Shown one piece after another: positions 1 through 8,312 of a DNA stretch of 64,000 nt (position 1 is the stretch's first letter; every line of letters starts with the position of its first letter). Source of the stretch: Rhizobium sp. Its GTDB lineage: Bacteria; Pseudomonadota; Alphaproteobacteria; Rhizobiales; Rhizobiaceae. The position numbers were made by a program, and so were the translations under genes. The notes under the pieces are model-generated. The model made no database searches, was not told the DNA's origin, and was given only the letters and a program-made list of their open reading frames with translations. The stretch lies in NCBI GenBank assembly GCA_029865885.1, contig JARXAK010000202.1, positions 1 to 64,000 on the forward strand, in the 5' to 3' direction.

Positions 1-705
1 CCCCTCGACATCCCGCAGGTTCACGTCATTGCCGAGCGTCGCGCCGATGATCTCGCCGTCGGAACGAACGGCGAGAACGATTTCTGGCTCGGGATTATTC
101 CACTGTGAAATCGGATGGATGCCGACGGTATCCCCGCAGGTCACGGAGGACATCGGCTGCGCCTTGGTGAAGATCTCCGCATCAGGGCCAATGCCGACTT
201 CCAGATACTGCGACCAGAGCCCCATGTCCTGCAGCAGAGCCTTGACCTTGGCCGCCTGCTCCGAGCCGGCAGCAAGGCCCCTCAGGCTGTCACCCAGCAC
301 CGGCGCCAGCTTTTCGCGAATGGACTGCGCGCGGCCGGAATCGCCCTTCGCCTGCTCTTCGATCACGCGTTCGAGCATGCTGTCGGCAAAGGTCACGCCG
401 GCGGCCTTGACCGCCTGCAGATCGATGGGTGCAAGCAGGCGTCCGACCTCGCCGGACAGGATCTGGTCGAGCGTTCCCAGCGCCGGCAGGCGCTCATGAG
501 ACATCAATCGCTCGGCAAGGTTTTCAATTTCGAACAACCCCGAGACAGTGGGCGCGATGCCCGTCAGATCGAAAACCACCCCGCCACGCACGAGGACCGG
601 ACACGGTCCGCCGGCAGCATCGGACCAGACGCGCCCCACCAATACGGCCTCGGAGGCATCCTCCGGCAGGATATAAACGGACCCCAGACGTTCTCGATGC
701 AGCAA
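1..705 (-). CDS. FAH-family 2-keto-3-deoxy sugar-acid dehydratase (partial)
   Basis: The gene runs leftward off the window; 235 N-terminal residues are visible. A TTG start at 705 is chosen because AGGAGGAGG lies 6 nt upstream. Visible motifs IFTKAQPMSSV, WNNPEPEIVL and LGNDVNLRDVEG mark the beginning of the fumarylacetoacetate-hydrolase (FAH) fold core. The N-terminal part has the layout of Caulobacter XylX-type enzymes (about 385 aa), which dehydrate 2-keto-3-deoxy-pentonates to 2-oxoglutarate semialdehyde in the cytosol. The xylonate-dehydratase-like enzyme at 3816-5600 would supply that substrate, and a 13-bp site at 764-776, repeated at 1851-1863, suggests joint control. The exact substrate is inferred; another FAH-type acylpyruvate or diketo-acid hydrolase activity is possible. 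The metal-binding residues lie outside the window. Confidence 0.8.
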   Translation of the reverse strand, partial: MLHRERLGSVYILPEDASEAVLVGRVWSDAAGGPCPVLVRGGVVFDLTGIAPTVSGLFEIENLAERLMSHERLPALGTLDQILSGEVGRLLAPIDLQAVKAAGVTFADSMLERVIEEQAKGDSGRAQSIREKLAPVLGDSLRGLAAGSEQAAKVKALLQDMGLWSQYLEVGIGPDAEIFTKAQPMSSVTCGDTVGIHPISQWNNPEPEIVLAVRSDGEIIGATLGNDVNLRDVEG

Positions 706-763
706 GACGGACCTCCTCCTTGTCCTCGAAACGGAGCGCGCAGACAGAGCGCACTATTGTCCG

Positions 764-776
764 GATGTCTGACAAC
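764..776. promoter_or_regulatory. Candidate operator of the FadR-type regulator (site 1)
   Basis: GATGTCTGACAAC lies 59-71 bp upstream of the FAH-family start. It matches the site at 1851-1863 (read on the minus strand, GTTGTCTGATAAC) at 11 of 13 positions, and both are near-palindromes centred on TCTGA. FadR-subfamily GntR proteins bind short palindromes of this kind; the regulator gene lies between the two sites. Function is inferred. Confidence 0.5.
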
Positions 777-866
777 CCTTGAAGCAATTTCATAGGGTCT
801 GATTTTCCGACTGTCTACCCCGGACGGCGAGCTTGCGGACAAGCCAAGCCACCCTTCAGCGACCTG

Positions 867-1595
867 TCAGAACTGTTCGAGACTAAGATCGATGCGGCTT
901 GCCGCACCATGCAGATGGGCTCTCATCGCCTCGCGGGCGCCCGCTGCATCGCGGTTCGCGATCGCATCCCGCAACCGCACATGTTCTGCAATGGTCACCT
1001 CGACGATCTCTTCGAGAACGGCGCGCGAGCGCGCGGCATCAATGGCCATGCTGATGCGCTCGGCAATGAAGCCGATGAACAGCGCGAAATACTCGTTATG
1101 GGTCGCTTCTGCCACGGCCCTATGAAAGACGAGATCGGCAACGATCCCCTGCTCGGTCCACTTTTCGGAGCCGGTCATGCGGGCAAGAGCCTCGTCGATA
1201 TTCGCCAGATCGGCCACTGTGTGATGCACGGCCGCGAGCCCGGCAGCTTCGATCTCAAGCGGCACCCGCAGCTGGAAGAGCGCGCGAAAGCTTTGAGGCT
1301 CGGAGAGAGCGCCATCCTTGATGCGGATCGGCCGGGCTGAGGGTTCGCTGACAAAGGCGCCGACGCCCTGCCTGGTTTCCACAAGCCCTTCGTTGCGCAG
1401 TTGCGCAATCGCCTCGCGCACGACCGAGCGGCTGACGCCGAGCGTCTTGGCAAGCACATGCTCGGTCGGCAGCCTTTCCCCAGGCTTCAGCCGGCCCTGG
1501 TTGATCTCTTCAGCGAGTTGCGCGGCGATGCGGGCAGGCAGGTGCTCGCTGCGCCTGATTTGTCCGAAACTCAACTGCCCCAGGTCGATCGACAT
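867..1595 (-). CDS. FadR-subfamily GntR transcriptional regulator
   Basis: 242-aa regulator. The N-terminal winged helix-turn-helix includes GRLKPGERLPTEHVLAKTLG and SRSVVREAIAQLRNEGLVET, the typical GntR pattern. The rest is an all-helical FCD ligand-binding domain, with the metal-binding type residues D and H in the segment IVADLVFHRAVAEATHN. An upstream in-frame start at 1643 exists, but the ATG at 1595 has AAGGAGACGAG just ahead of it and gives the usual protein length. Regulators of this kind sense sugar acids or related carboxylates. It lies between the FAH-family gene and the divergent denD-like operon, and a repeated near-palindrome in front of both suggests it represses these units. 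Ligand unknown. Confidence 0.9.
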   Translation of the reverse strand: MSIDLGQLSFGQIRRSEHLPARIAAQLAEEINQGRLKPGERLPTEHVLAKTLGVSRSVVREAIAQLRNEGLVETRQGVGAFVSEPSARPIRIKDGALSEPQSFRALFQLRVPLEIEAAGLAAVHHTVADLANIDEALARMTGSEKWTEQGIVADLVFHRAVAEATHNEYFALFIGFIAERISMAIDAARSRAVLEEIVEVTIAEHVRLRDAIANRDAAGAREAMRAHLHGAASRIDLSLEQF

Positions 1596-1659
1596 GCCTG
1601 CTCGTCTCCTTGCCACCCGCTCCGGTATTTCACGAATCCGCACCGGAATTCAATTGGCA

Positions 1660-1725
1660 ACCAGGGTTCATGATACCCCAGGGATCAATGGCCCGCTTGA
1701 TGGCAGCGATGAGCGAAAGCCGCTC
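1660..1725 (-). pseudogene. Possible remnant of the C-terminus of a FAD-linked oxidase
   Basis: In one minus-strand frame about 22 codons read ERLSLIAAIKRAIDPWGIMN followed by PG. This is very like the C-terminal signature of FAD-binding (GlcD/D-lactate dehydrogenase-type) oxidases, where an AIKxALDPxGIMNPGK motif ends the protein. No matching coding sequence precedes it within the 345-bp gap, and the frame runs on only a few codons. It is probably a leftover of a deleted or displaced oxidase gene. The match is short and could be chance. Confidence 0.35.
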
Positions 1726-1850
1726 ATGCTTGCGGCATTGCCCGCTGGCCCCTTGCCTTGGATAGCGCGGGGCCCTCGCCGCCAGGCATCGTCCGGGCGG
1801 CCCGACACACGATGGACCACAAAATTCAGCGTCCGGCAAAGCATCATCTG

Positions 1851-1863
1851 GTTATCAGACAAC
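1851..1863. promoter_or_regulatory. Candidate operator of the FadR-type regulator (site 2)
   Basis: GTTATCAGACAAC, 78-90 bp upstream of the denD-like ATG. Read on the other strand it matches the site at 764-776 at 11 of 13 positions, and it is a palindrome with a single mismatch around the centre. Its place in the shared promoter region also fits autoregulation of the GntR gene. The rest of the 1596-1940 gap shows only the oxidase-like remnant. Confidence 0.5.
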
Positions 1864-1940
1864 ATTACCGATGTTTTTTGCATTTGGCCCTTGTGTCGGC
1901 GCGCGTGGGGTCGAAGAATGCTCTCGGAGGAGACTGTTTC

Positions 1941-2924
1941 ATGCATATTCTGGTGATTGGCGCCGCCGGCATGGTCGGGCGCAAGCTCGCACAGAAGCTG
2001 GCGCAAGACGGCGCGCTGCAGGGACGCGAGATCACGGCAATGACGCTCGCCGATGTCGTGCCGGCAGAAGCGCCGTCCGATTTCAGCGGCCATGTGACGA
2101 TCGAGACGGTCGATCTGTCGGAACCGGCCGCAGCTGAACGCCTGACCGCCTCGCGTCCCGATGTCATCTTCCACCTCGCCGCCATCGTCTCAGGTGAAGC
2201 GGAGCTCGATTTCGAAAAGGGGTACCGGATCAATCTCGACGGCACCCGCACTCTCTTCGAAGCTATCCGCGTCGCCCACACGGCGGACGGCTACCGCCCC
2301 CGGCTGATCTTCACCTCGTCGATCGCAGTCGTCGGCGCGCCCCTGCCCTATCCGGTTCCGGACGACTTCCACACGACGCCACTCACCAGCTACGGCACCC
2401 AAAAGGCGATCTGCGAGCTGCTGCTTTCCGACTACTCCAGGAAGGGTTACTTCGACGGGATCGGCATCCGGCTGCCGACGATCTGCATTCGTCCGGGCAA
2501 GCCGAACAAGGCAGCCTCGGGCTTCTTCTCCAATATCCTGCGCGAGCCGCTGGTCGGGCAGGAAGCGGCCCTGCCGGTAGGAGAGGATGTCCGCCACTGG
2601 CATGCATCGCCCCGCTCGGCCGTCGGCTTCCTGATCCATGCTGCCAACATCGACCTGGAAACGGTCGGTGCGCGGCGGAACCTCTCGATGCCGGGCCTCA
2701 GCGCCACCGTCGGCGAACAGATCGACGCCTTGCGCCGCGTGGCGGGAGAAAGGGCGGTCAAGCTCATCCGCCATGAGCCCGATGAGATGATCATGCGCAT
2801 ATGCGCAGGCTGGCCATCAGACTTCGAAGCCACCCGCGCCCGCGCCCTCGGTTTCACCGCCGAAAGCTCCTTCGATGAAATCATCAAGGCGCATATCAAC
2901 GACGAATTGGGAGGACAGCTGTGA
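1941..2924 (+). CDS. denD: NAD-dependent epimerase/dehydratase-family sugar-acid dehydrogenase (DenD-like)
   Basis: 327-aa extended short-chain dehydrogenase. The Rossmann motif GAAGMVG is at residues 7-13 and the catalytic Y-x-x-x-K pair lies in SYGTQKA; IFTSSIAVVGAPLP supplies the usual active-site serine region. The ATG at 1941 is preceded by CGGAGGAG at good spacing; the reading frame extends upstream but without a ribosome site. The overall pattern resembles D-erythronate dehydrogenase (DenD), which oxidises four-carbon sugar acids with NAD. Its stop codon overlaps the GTG of the next gene. Placed with a LtnD-like reductase and a sugar-acid dehydratase, it probably oxidises a sugar acid; whether a C4, C5 or C6 acid is used cannot be told from sequence. 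Confidence 0.8.
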   Translation: MHILVIGAAGMVGRKLAQKLAQDGALQGREITAMTLADVVPAEAPSDFSGHVTIETVDLSEPAAAERLTASRPDVIFHLAAIVSGEAELDFEKGYRINLDGTRTLFEAIRVAHTADGYRPRLIFTSSIAVVGAPLPYPVPDDFHTTPLTSYGTQKAICELLLSDYSRKGYFDGIGIRLPTICIRPGKPNKAASGFFSNILREPLVGQEAALPVGEDVRHWHASPRSAVGFLIHAANIDLETVGARRNLSMPGLSATVGEQIDALRRVAGERAVKLIRHEPDEMIMRICAGWPSDFEATRARALGFTAESSFDEIIKAHINDELGGQL

Positions 2925-3823
2925 CGGAAATGGCCAGGAGGCAGATCGCCTTTCTCGGAACCGGCTTGATGGGCGCCCCGATGGCGAGACGATTGCTCGC
3001 CGCGGGCTTTCCTGTGTCCGCCTGGAACCGTGACCTGAGCAAGGCAGAACCATTGGCAGCCTTCGGCGCCCGGATCGCAGACAGCCCGGCAGAGGCCGTC
3101 GATGGTGCGGACGTGGTCTTCACCATGCTCTCGGATGGTACGGCTGTCGATGACGTGCTCTTTGCCCAGAGCACGGTCGATGCACTCAGAACAGGCACAG
3201 CCGTCATCGATACCTCCTCCATCGCGCCGCCGATTGCACGACGCCATGCAGCCCAGCTCGCAGAATTGGGCATCGCCCATATTGACGCGCCCGTTTCGGG
3301 CGGCGTTGTCGGCGCAGAAGCAGGAACACTCGCGATCATGGCGGGAGGCGATGCAGCCCTGGTCCAGAGCCTTGCCGATGTCTTCGCACCGCTCGGCCGC
3401 GTTACCCATGTCGGCCCCTCGGGTGCCGGCCAGATCTGCAAGCTCGCCAACCAGCAGATCGTCGCAATTACCATCGGCGCGGTGGCAGAAGCCATGATGC
3501 TTGTCGAGGCCGGCGGCGCCTCGCGGGAAAAATTCCGGCAAGCGATCCGCGGCGGCTTCGCCGAAAGCCGGATCCTCGACCTGCACGGCCAGCGCATGGT
3601 CGACCGACGTTTCGAACCCGGCGGCCCGTCCCGCCTGCAACTGAAGGACTTAGATGCCGTGGCTGCCATGGCCGAGACCTATGGCCTGGACTTGCCGCTG
3701 ACCTCGGATATCCGCCAGGCCTTCGAAACCTTCGTGGCGGACGGAAACGGCGACCTCGATCACAGCGCCCTTCTCCTTCACCTGGAAAAGATCAATCACC
3801 GCAAAGGTGCCGCAGATGAATGA
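2921..3823 (+). CDS. 3-hydroxyisobutyrate-dehydrogenase-family NAD(P)-dependent oxidoreductase
   Basis: 300-aa beta-hydroxyacid dehydrogenase. It has the N-terminal FLGTGLMGAPMARRLL nucleotide-binding motif, the substrate-binding DAPVSGGVVGAEAGTLAIM segment, and the catalytic lysine in GAGQICKLANQQIVA. The GTG start overlaps the denD-like stop by 4 nt and has GGGAGGA upstream. Family members include L-threonate dehydrogenase (LtnD), tartronate semialdehyde reductase and 6-phosphogluconate-like enzymes. Pairing with DenD supports a role in oxidising or reducing a short sugar acid, but the substrate is not decided by the sequence. It overlaps the next gene by 8 nt, so the three genes are translationally coupled. 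Confidence 0.85.
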   Translation: MTEMARRQIAFLGTGLMGAPMARRLLAAGFPVSAWNRDLSKAEPLAAFGARIADSPAEAVDGADVVFTMLSDGTAVDDVLFAQSTVDALRTGTAVIDTSSIAPPIARRHAAQLAELGIAHIDAPVSGGVVGAEAGTLAIMAGGDAALVQSLADVFAPLGRVTHVGPSGAGQICKLANQQIVAITIGAVAEAMMLVEAGGASREKFRQAIRGGFAESRILDLHGQRMVDRRFEPGGPSRLQLKDLDAVAAMAETYGLDLPLTSDIRQAFETFVADGNGDLDHSALLLHLEKINHRKGAADE

Positions 3824-5600
3824 CACCGAAAAGCCCAAACGCCGGCTCCGCTCCCAGGACTGGTTCGACAATCCCGATCATCTCGACATGACCGCGCTCT
3901 ACCTGGAGCGCTTCATGAACTACGGCACGACACCCGAGGAGCTGCGCTCCGGCAAGCCGATCATCGGCATTGCCCAGTCGGGCTCGGACATCAATCCGTG
4001 CAACCGCCACCACCTGGAACTGGCCAAACGCGTGCGCGACGGCATCCGGGACGCGGGCGGCATCCCGATCGAATTTCCGTCGCATCCGCTCTTCGAGAAT
4101 TGCAAGCGACCGACGGCAGCCCTTGACCGCAACCTCGCCTATCTCGGCCTTGTCGAACTGCTCTACGGCTACCCCTTTGATGGCGTGGTGCTGACGACCG
4201 GCTGCGACAAGACCACGCCATCGGCACTGATGGCCGCGTCCACGGTGGACATCCCGGCAATCGTTTTGTCCGGCGGCCCAATGCTCGACGGCTGGCATGA
4301 CGGCGAACTTGTCGGATCCGGCACGGTCATCTGGCGTTCCAGGCGCAAATATGCCGCCGGCGAAATCACCCGCGAAGAGTTCCTCGAACGCGCGCTCGAT
4401 TCCGCCCCGTCGCCCGGTCATTGCAACACCATGGGCACGGCCTCGACCATGAATGCCATTGCAGAGGCACTCGGCATGTCGCTCACCGGCTGCGCCGCCA
4501 TCCCAGCCGCCTATCGCGAGCGTGGCCAGATGGCGTATCGCACGGGCAAACGCGCCGTGGAACTTGTCCTGGAGGACGTCCGGCCTTCGGACATCCTGAC
4601 GCGCGACGCGTTTCTCAATGCGATCCGCGTCAACTCCGCGATCGGCGGCTCGACCAATGCCCAGCCGCATCTGATGGCAATGGCCAAACATGCCGGCGTC
4701 GAACTCCTGCCCGAGGACTGGCAGGTTCATGGATACGACATCCCGCTGCTCGCCAATGTGCAGCCGGCCGGTGCCTATCTCGGCGAACGGTTTCACCGTG
4801 CCGGTGGTGTCCCCGCGATCATGTGGGAACTGATGCAGGCCGGCAAGCTTGAGGGCGGATGCAGGACAGTCACCGGCCGGACAATGGCCGACAACCTGGA
4901 AGGCCGCACGGCAAGCGATCGCGAGGTGATCAAGCCCTATGGCGAGCCCCTGCGGGAGCGGGCGGGCTTCATCGTTCTCAAGGGCAATCTCTTTGATTTC
5001 GCGATCATGAAGACAAGCGTCATCTCGGAAGGCTTCCGGATGCGATATCTGCAGGACAAGGGTCGCGAGGGCATATTCGAGGGCCGCGCCATCGTCTTTG
5101 ACGGCTCGGAAGACTATCACGCGCGCATCAACGACCCAGCTCTCGATATCGACGAAGACTGCATACTTGTTATTCGCGGCGCGGGACCGCTCGGCTGGCC
5201 GGGCTCGGCGGAAGTGGTTAACATGCAGCCGCCAGACCATCTCATCAAACGGGGCATCCTGAGCCTGCCGACAATCGGCGACGGACGCCAGTCCGGCACG
5301 GCCGACAGCCCCTCGATCCTCAACGCCTCGCCCGAAAGCGCGGCCGGCGGCGGCCTGGCCTGGGTTCGCACAGGCGATGTCATCCGCATCGATCTCAATC
5401 AGGGTCGTTGCGACATGCTGGTCGGGGACGAAGAGATTGCGAAACGCAAGGCAGAGGGCATACCGGCCGTGCCGGAGGATGCGACGCCCTGGCAGCGCCT
5501 CTATCGACAGACCGTGACACAGCTCGCAGACGGCGCAACGATCAGACACGCGGAGGATTTCCGCCAGATCTCCAAGACACCGCAGCGCCACAACCACTGA
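3816..5600 (+). CDS. xylD: IlvD/Edd-family D-xylonate-type sugar-acid dehydratase
   Basis: 594-aa dehydratase of the IlvD/Edd family. Cluster-ligand type motifs NPCNRHHLELA, TTGCDKTTPSALMA and GHCNTMGTASTMNA are present. The opening (RSQDWFDNPDHLDMTALYLE), the segment SGGPMLDGWHDGELVGSG and the closing RHNH match what is known of Caulobacter XylD, which converts D-xylonate to 2-keto-3-deoxy-xylonate. The ATG at 3816, seven nt after AAAGGTG, is preferred over a GTG at 3807; it overlaps the upstream stop by 8 nt. The product would feed the FAH-family dehydratase at 1-705 in a Weimberg-like oxidative route. A neighbouring substrate such as L-arabinonate or another pentonate/hexonate is possible. 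Confidence 0.85.
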   Translation: MNDTEKPKRRLRSQDWFDNPDHLDMTALYLERFMNYGTTPEELRSGKPIIGIAQSGSDINPCNRHHLELAKRVRDGIRDAGGIPIEFPSHPLFENCKRPTAALDRNLAYLGLVELLYGYPFDGVVLTTGCDKTTPSALMAASTVDIPAIVLSGGPMLDGWHDGELVGSGTVIWRSRRKYAAGEITREEFLERALDSAPSPGHCNTMGTASTMNAIAEALGMSLTGCAAIPAAYRERGQMAYRTGKRAVELVLEDVRPSDILTRDAFLNAIRVNSAIGGSTNAQPHLMAMAKHAGVELLPEDWQVHGYDIPLLANVQPAGAYLGERFHRAGGVPAIMWELMQAGKLEGGCRTVTGRTMADNLEGRTASDREVIKPYGEPLRERAGFIVLKGNLFDFAIMKTSVISEGFRMRYLQDKGREGIFEGRAIVFDGSEDYHARINDPALDIDEDCILVIRGAGPLGWPGSAEVVNMQPPDHLIKRGILSLPTIGDGRQSGTADSPSILNASPESAAGGGLAWVRTGDVIRIDLNQGRCDMLVGDEEIAKRKAEGIPAVPEDATPWQRLYRQTVTQLADGATIRHAEDFRQISKTPQRHNH

Positions 5601-5696
5601 GGTCGGCAAAGTCAAAAAGCGACACGCACGGAGAAAGCGAGCCCCAGCGGCGATTGGCGTATCTGCTGATCACCCCATGACGGGGGGAGCACTGAG

Positions 5697-5819
5697 ATGA
5701 CAGACACAAGCGAGGCGGCTCTGATGACAGCTGGCGGCAACCATGCAGACATCGCCTCTGTGTCCATGAACCGGAAACATATCATGGCCTGCATGGAGCG
5801 CTATCGCTCCTACCGGTGA
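5697..5819 (+). CDS. Possible small protein of 40 aa
   Basis: A 40-codon frame starts with ATG at 5697 after GGGGGGAG and ends at a TGA at 5817-5819. Its end reads MNRKHIMACMERYRSYR. It lies 96 bp downstream of the dehydratase gene on the same strand. I do not recognise it; the good ribosome site and the basic end are the only support. The gap from here to 5983 holds a weak hairpin (GAGCGC/GCGCTC at 5888-5908) that could end transcription, and nothing else recognised. Confidence 0.3.
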   Translation: MTDTSEAALMTAGGNHADIASVSMNRKHIMACMERYRSYR

Positions 5820-5983
5820 AGCCGAAACACCGAACGGCCTTATGGCGGCGACACCCGTCAGCCCTGTCTGGCGAGCGGATATAGAAAGAGCGCCCGGATG
5901 GAGCGCTCGCATGCTTTCAAATCGGGCTGGTTGACCGGCCGTCAGACAGGACGCTCACAAAAGCGCCCTACCAAAACTTAGGA

Positions 5984-6148
5984 TCAGTAGCGCGGGAAAT
6001 CGGCCGGGTTGATGCCGAGCGTCTTCAGGTGATGGTCCTTCGGACGACGGTGTCCTTCGACAGCAGCCGCTGCGGAGCTTGCTGCACCGAGAACGGCGAA
6101 TGCACGACCGAGGAAACCCTGCTGGATGGACTTGCGGAGGCTAGACAT
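5984..6148 (-). CDS. Small conserved-looking protein of 54 aa (DUF1127-like tail)
   Basis: 54-aa frame with an alanine-rich centre (GRAFAVLGAASSAAAAVEGH) and the ending LKTLGINPADFPRY. Small rhizobial proteins of the DUF1127 type and relatives often end with a similar L-G-I-x-x-x-x-F sequence, which is the reason to call it a gene. ATG at 6148 is preferred over an upstream TTG at 6175. The ribosome site is weak (AAAGCGAGC). It is the last gene before the convergent sugar-acid operon, between that and tctA. Function unknown. Confidence 0.5.
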   Translation of the reverse strand: MSSLRKSIQQGFLGRAFAVLGAASSAAAAVEGHRRPKDHHLKTLGINPADFPRY

Positions 6149-6289
6149 TTCTTTGCTCGCTTTCTTCGTTTGCAAGAAGAAGATGATACTCCGGCGACAA
6201 AATTACAATGGACGGAAAGTCACGCCAGCCATGCAGCCGATGCAGGCCGAGTTAATCAGATCCTGCATCGGCACATGGTAATTTAGACA

Positions 6290-7807
6290 TTAGTCTTCGC
6301 TGGCCGCCACCTGGGCCAAAACCTTGCCCTTGCCCCGCGCCCGAAGGATCATCGGGACAAAGAGCGCGATGGCCGCAAGCGCCAGCAACACCGCCGCAAT
6401 CGGCGAGGTTACCAGAACCGTCGGATCGCCCTGGCTGATCGAGAGCGCACGACGCAGCTGCTGCTCGGCCATCGGGCCGAGAATGAGCCCGACAATGACG
6501 GGTGCGATCGGGTAACCGAAGACGCGCATGACATAGCCGAGGATGCCGAACGTCAGAAGCAGGCCGAGTTCGAACACCGACGGATTGGCACCGATCGTCC
6601 CCAGCGTCGCGAACACCAGAATGCCCGCATAGAGCCACGGCTTCGGGATGGTGAGAAGCCGCACCCAGAGGCCGATCAGCGGCAGGTTCAGCACCAGCAG
6701 CATGAAGTTGGCGATCAGCAGCGAGGCAATGAGACCCCAGACGAGCTGCGGATTGGTTGCAAACAACAGCGGGCCAGGCTGCAGACCGAACTGCTGAAAG
6801 CCCGCAAGCATTATGGCCGCCGTCGCCGTGGTCGGCAGGCCGAGCGTCAGCAACGGAACGAGCGTTCCCGCAGCCGAGGCGTTGTTGGCGGCCTCCGGCC
6901 CCGCAACACCTTCGATGGCACCCTTGCCGAATTCCTCCGGATGTTTGGTGAAGTGCTTCTCCGCCGAATAGGAGAGGAAGCTCGACACGTCAGCACCACC
7001 GGCCGGCATGGATCCGATCGGGAAACCGATGGCTGTGCCGCGAAGCCAAGGCTTCCAGGACCGCTTCCAATCGGACTTGTTCATCCAGAGAGACCCGCGC
7101 ACCGCTTCAACCTTTTCCGGTGCACGCGCGCCTTGGGCCGCAATATACAGCGTCTCGCCGATCGCAAACATGGCGACCGCAAGCGTGGTGACCTCAAGGC
7201 CATCAAGCAGGTCCGGCACACCGAAGCTCAGCCGCGTCTGGCCGGTCAGCTGGTCGATACCGACGATCGAAAAGGCAAGGCCGACAAAGAGCGCCGTGAG
7301 CCCCCTGAGCGTCGAATCGCCGAAGGCTGCGGAGACGGTCACAAACGCCAGCACCATGAGCGCAAAATACTCACGCGGCCCGAAGGAGAGCGCGAATTTC
7401 ACGACGTATGGCGCGATGAAGGCGAGAGAAATCGTCGCCAGCAGACCGGCAACGAAAGAACCGATGGCAGCCGTCGCAAGCGCTGGACCGCCGCGGCCCG
7501 CGCGGGCCATCTTGTTGCCCTCGAGCGCGGTGACGATGGACGCGCTCTCGCCCGGGGTGTTGAGCAGGATCGAGGTCGTCGAGCCGCCATACATGCCGCC
7601 GTAATAGATGCCGGCGAACATGATCAGCGAGCCCGCAGGATCGAGCTGATAGGTCACCGGCAGGAGAAGCGCCACCGTGAGCGCAGGGCCGATGCCCGGG
7701 AGCACGCCAACAAGCGTTCCCAGCGTGACGCCGATGAGTGCGTAAAAGAGGTTGATAGGCTGAGCGGCGATCGCCAGCCCCTGAAGAAGGAAATCAAACG
7801 TATTCAC
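6290..7807 (-). CDS. tctA: Tripartite tricarboxylate transporter, large membrane subunit TctA
   Basis: 505-aa, about 12-segment inner-membrane protein of the TctA family. The signature [17 protein letters not shown] is near residue 35 and the [19 protein letters not shown] motif near residue 70. A second conserved segment, [20 protein letters not shown], sits in the middle. The start is GTG at 7807 behind GAGGGGAA. It follows tctB by 10 nt, so tctC-tctB-tctA is one operon. TctABC systems take up di- and tricarboxylates or related sugar acids with a periplasmic receptor and ion gradient. The neighbouring sugar-acid enzymes make a sugar acid a plausible cargo, which is inference. Confidence 0.93.
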   Translation of the reverse strand: MNTFDFLLQGLAIAAQPINLFYALIGVTLGTLVGVLPGIGPALTVALLLPVTYQLDPAGSLIMFAGIYYGGMYGGSTTSILLNTPGESASIVTALEGNKMARAGRGGPALATAAIGSFVAGLLATISLAFIAPYVVKFALSFGPREYFALMVLAFVTVSAAFGDSTLRGLTALFVGLAFSIVGIDQLTGQTRLSFGVPDLLDGLEVTTLAVAMFAIGETLYIAAQGARAPEKVEAVRGSLWMNKSDWKRSWKPWLRGTAIGFPIGSMPAGGADVSSFLSYSAEKHFTKHPEEFGKGAIEGVAGPEAANNASAAGTLVPLLTLGLPTTATAAIMLAGFQQFGLQPGPLLFATNPQLVWGLIASLLIANFMLLVLNLPLIGLWVRLLTIPKPWLYAGILVFATLGTIGANPSVFELGLLLTFGILGYVMRVFGYPIAPVIVGLILGPMAEQQLRRALSISQGDPTVLVTSPIAAVLLALAAIALFVPMILRARGKGKVLAQVAASED

Positions 7808-7817
7808 GGGGTTCCCC

Positions 7818-8312
7818 TCAGAAGAACAGGCGTTCGAGCGGTCCGGCCGGCAAGGACAATTGCAGGAAGCGCGCGAAGACGATCCACACGACGAAAGAGA
7901 GTGCGATGCCCGCAGGCAAAGAGATCCAGAACTTGCGCTTTCCGAAACCGGCAGCGGTCATGGCAAAAAGGATGCCGGTGGCGATCGAAAAGCCAGCGGT
8001 CTTCAACAGCAGCATCTGCGCGGCAAGCCCCGCGACGATGAAAAGAACAGGCGGGACCTCCTGATGCTCCCGCTCCGGAAAATCGCGGCGCAGAGCCGCA
8101 AACACCGTCCAGATGGCAAGCCCGATCAGACCGAACGCAATGCCCTTCGGCACGGTGGCGGGACCGATTCCGGAATAGAGATTGCCGCCCTGGAGCCGGG
8201 CCACGTCGTACAGGATCAGGCCGGCAATGGCAGCCAGGACCACGGCCACGGCCAGCGCCGCCCAATCAGGGCGGCGCGTACGATGTGTGGAAGAGCGCTC
8301 TTCCGTGCTCAT
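7818..8312 (-). CDS. tctB: Tripartite tricarboxylate transporter, small membrane subunit TctB
   Basis: 164-aa protein with about four hydrophobic segments and a polar N-terminus, the size and shape of TctB. The segments [20 protein letters not shown], an [16 protein letters not shown]-containing helix and the C-terminal [19 protein letters not shown] are clear. Its ATG overlaps the tctC stop by 4 nt (ATGA). TctB is poorly conserved, so the call depends mainly on length, topology and its place between tctC and tctA. Confidence 0.9.
   Translation of the reverse strand: MSTEERSSTHRTRRPDWAALAVAVVLAAIAGLILYDVARLQGGNLYSGIGPATVPKGIAFGLIGLAIWTVFAALRRDFPEREHQEVPPVLFIVAGLAAQMLLLKTAGFSIATGILFAMTAAGFGKRKFWISLPAGIALSFVVWIVFARFLQLSLPAGPLERLFF

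Noticed and set aside
3792-5615. Minus-strand open frame of about 600 codons across the dehydratase gene
   Set aside because: Mirror of a conserved IlvD/Edd gene; no motif, no ribosome site.
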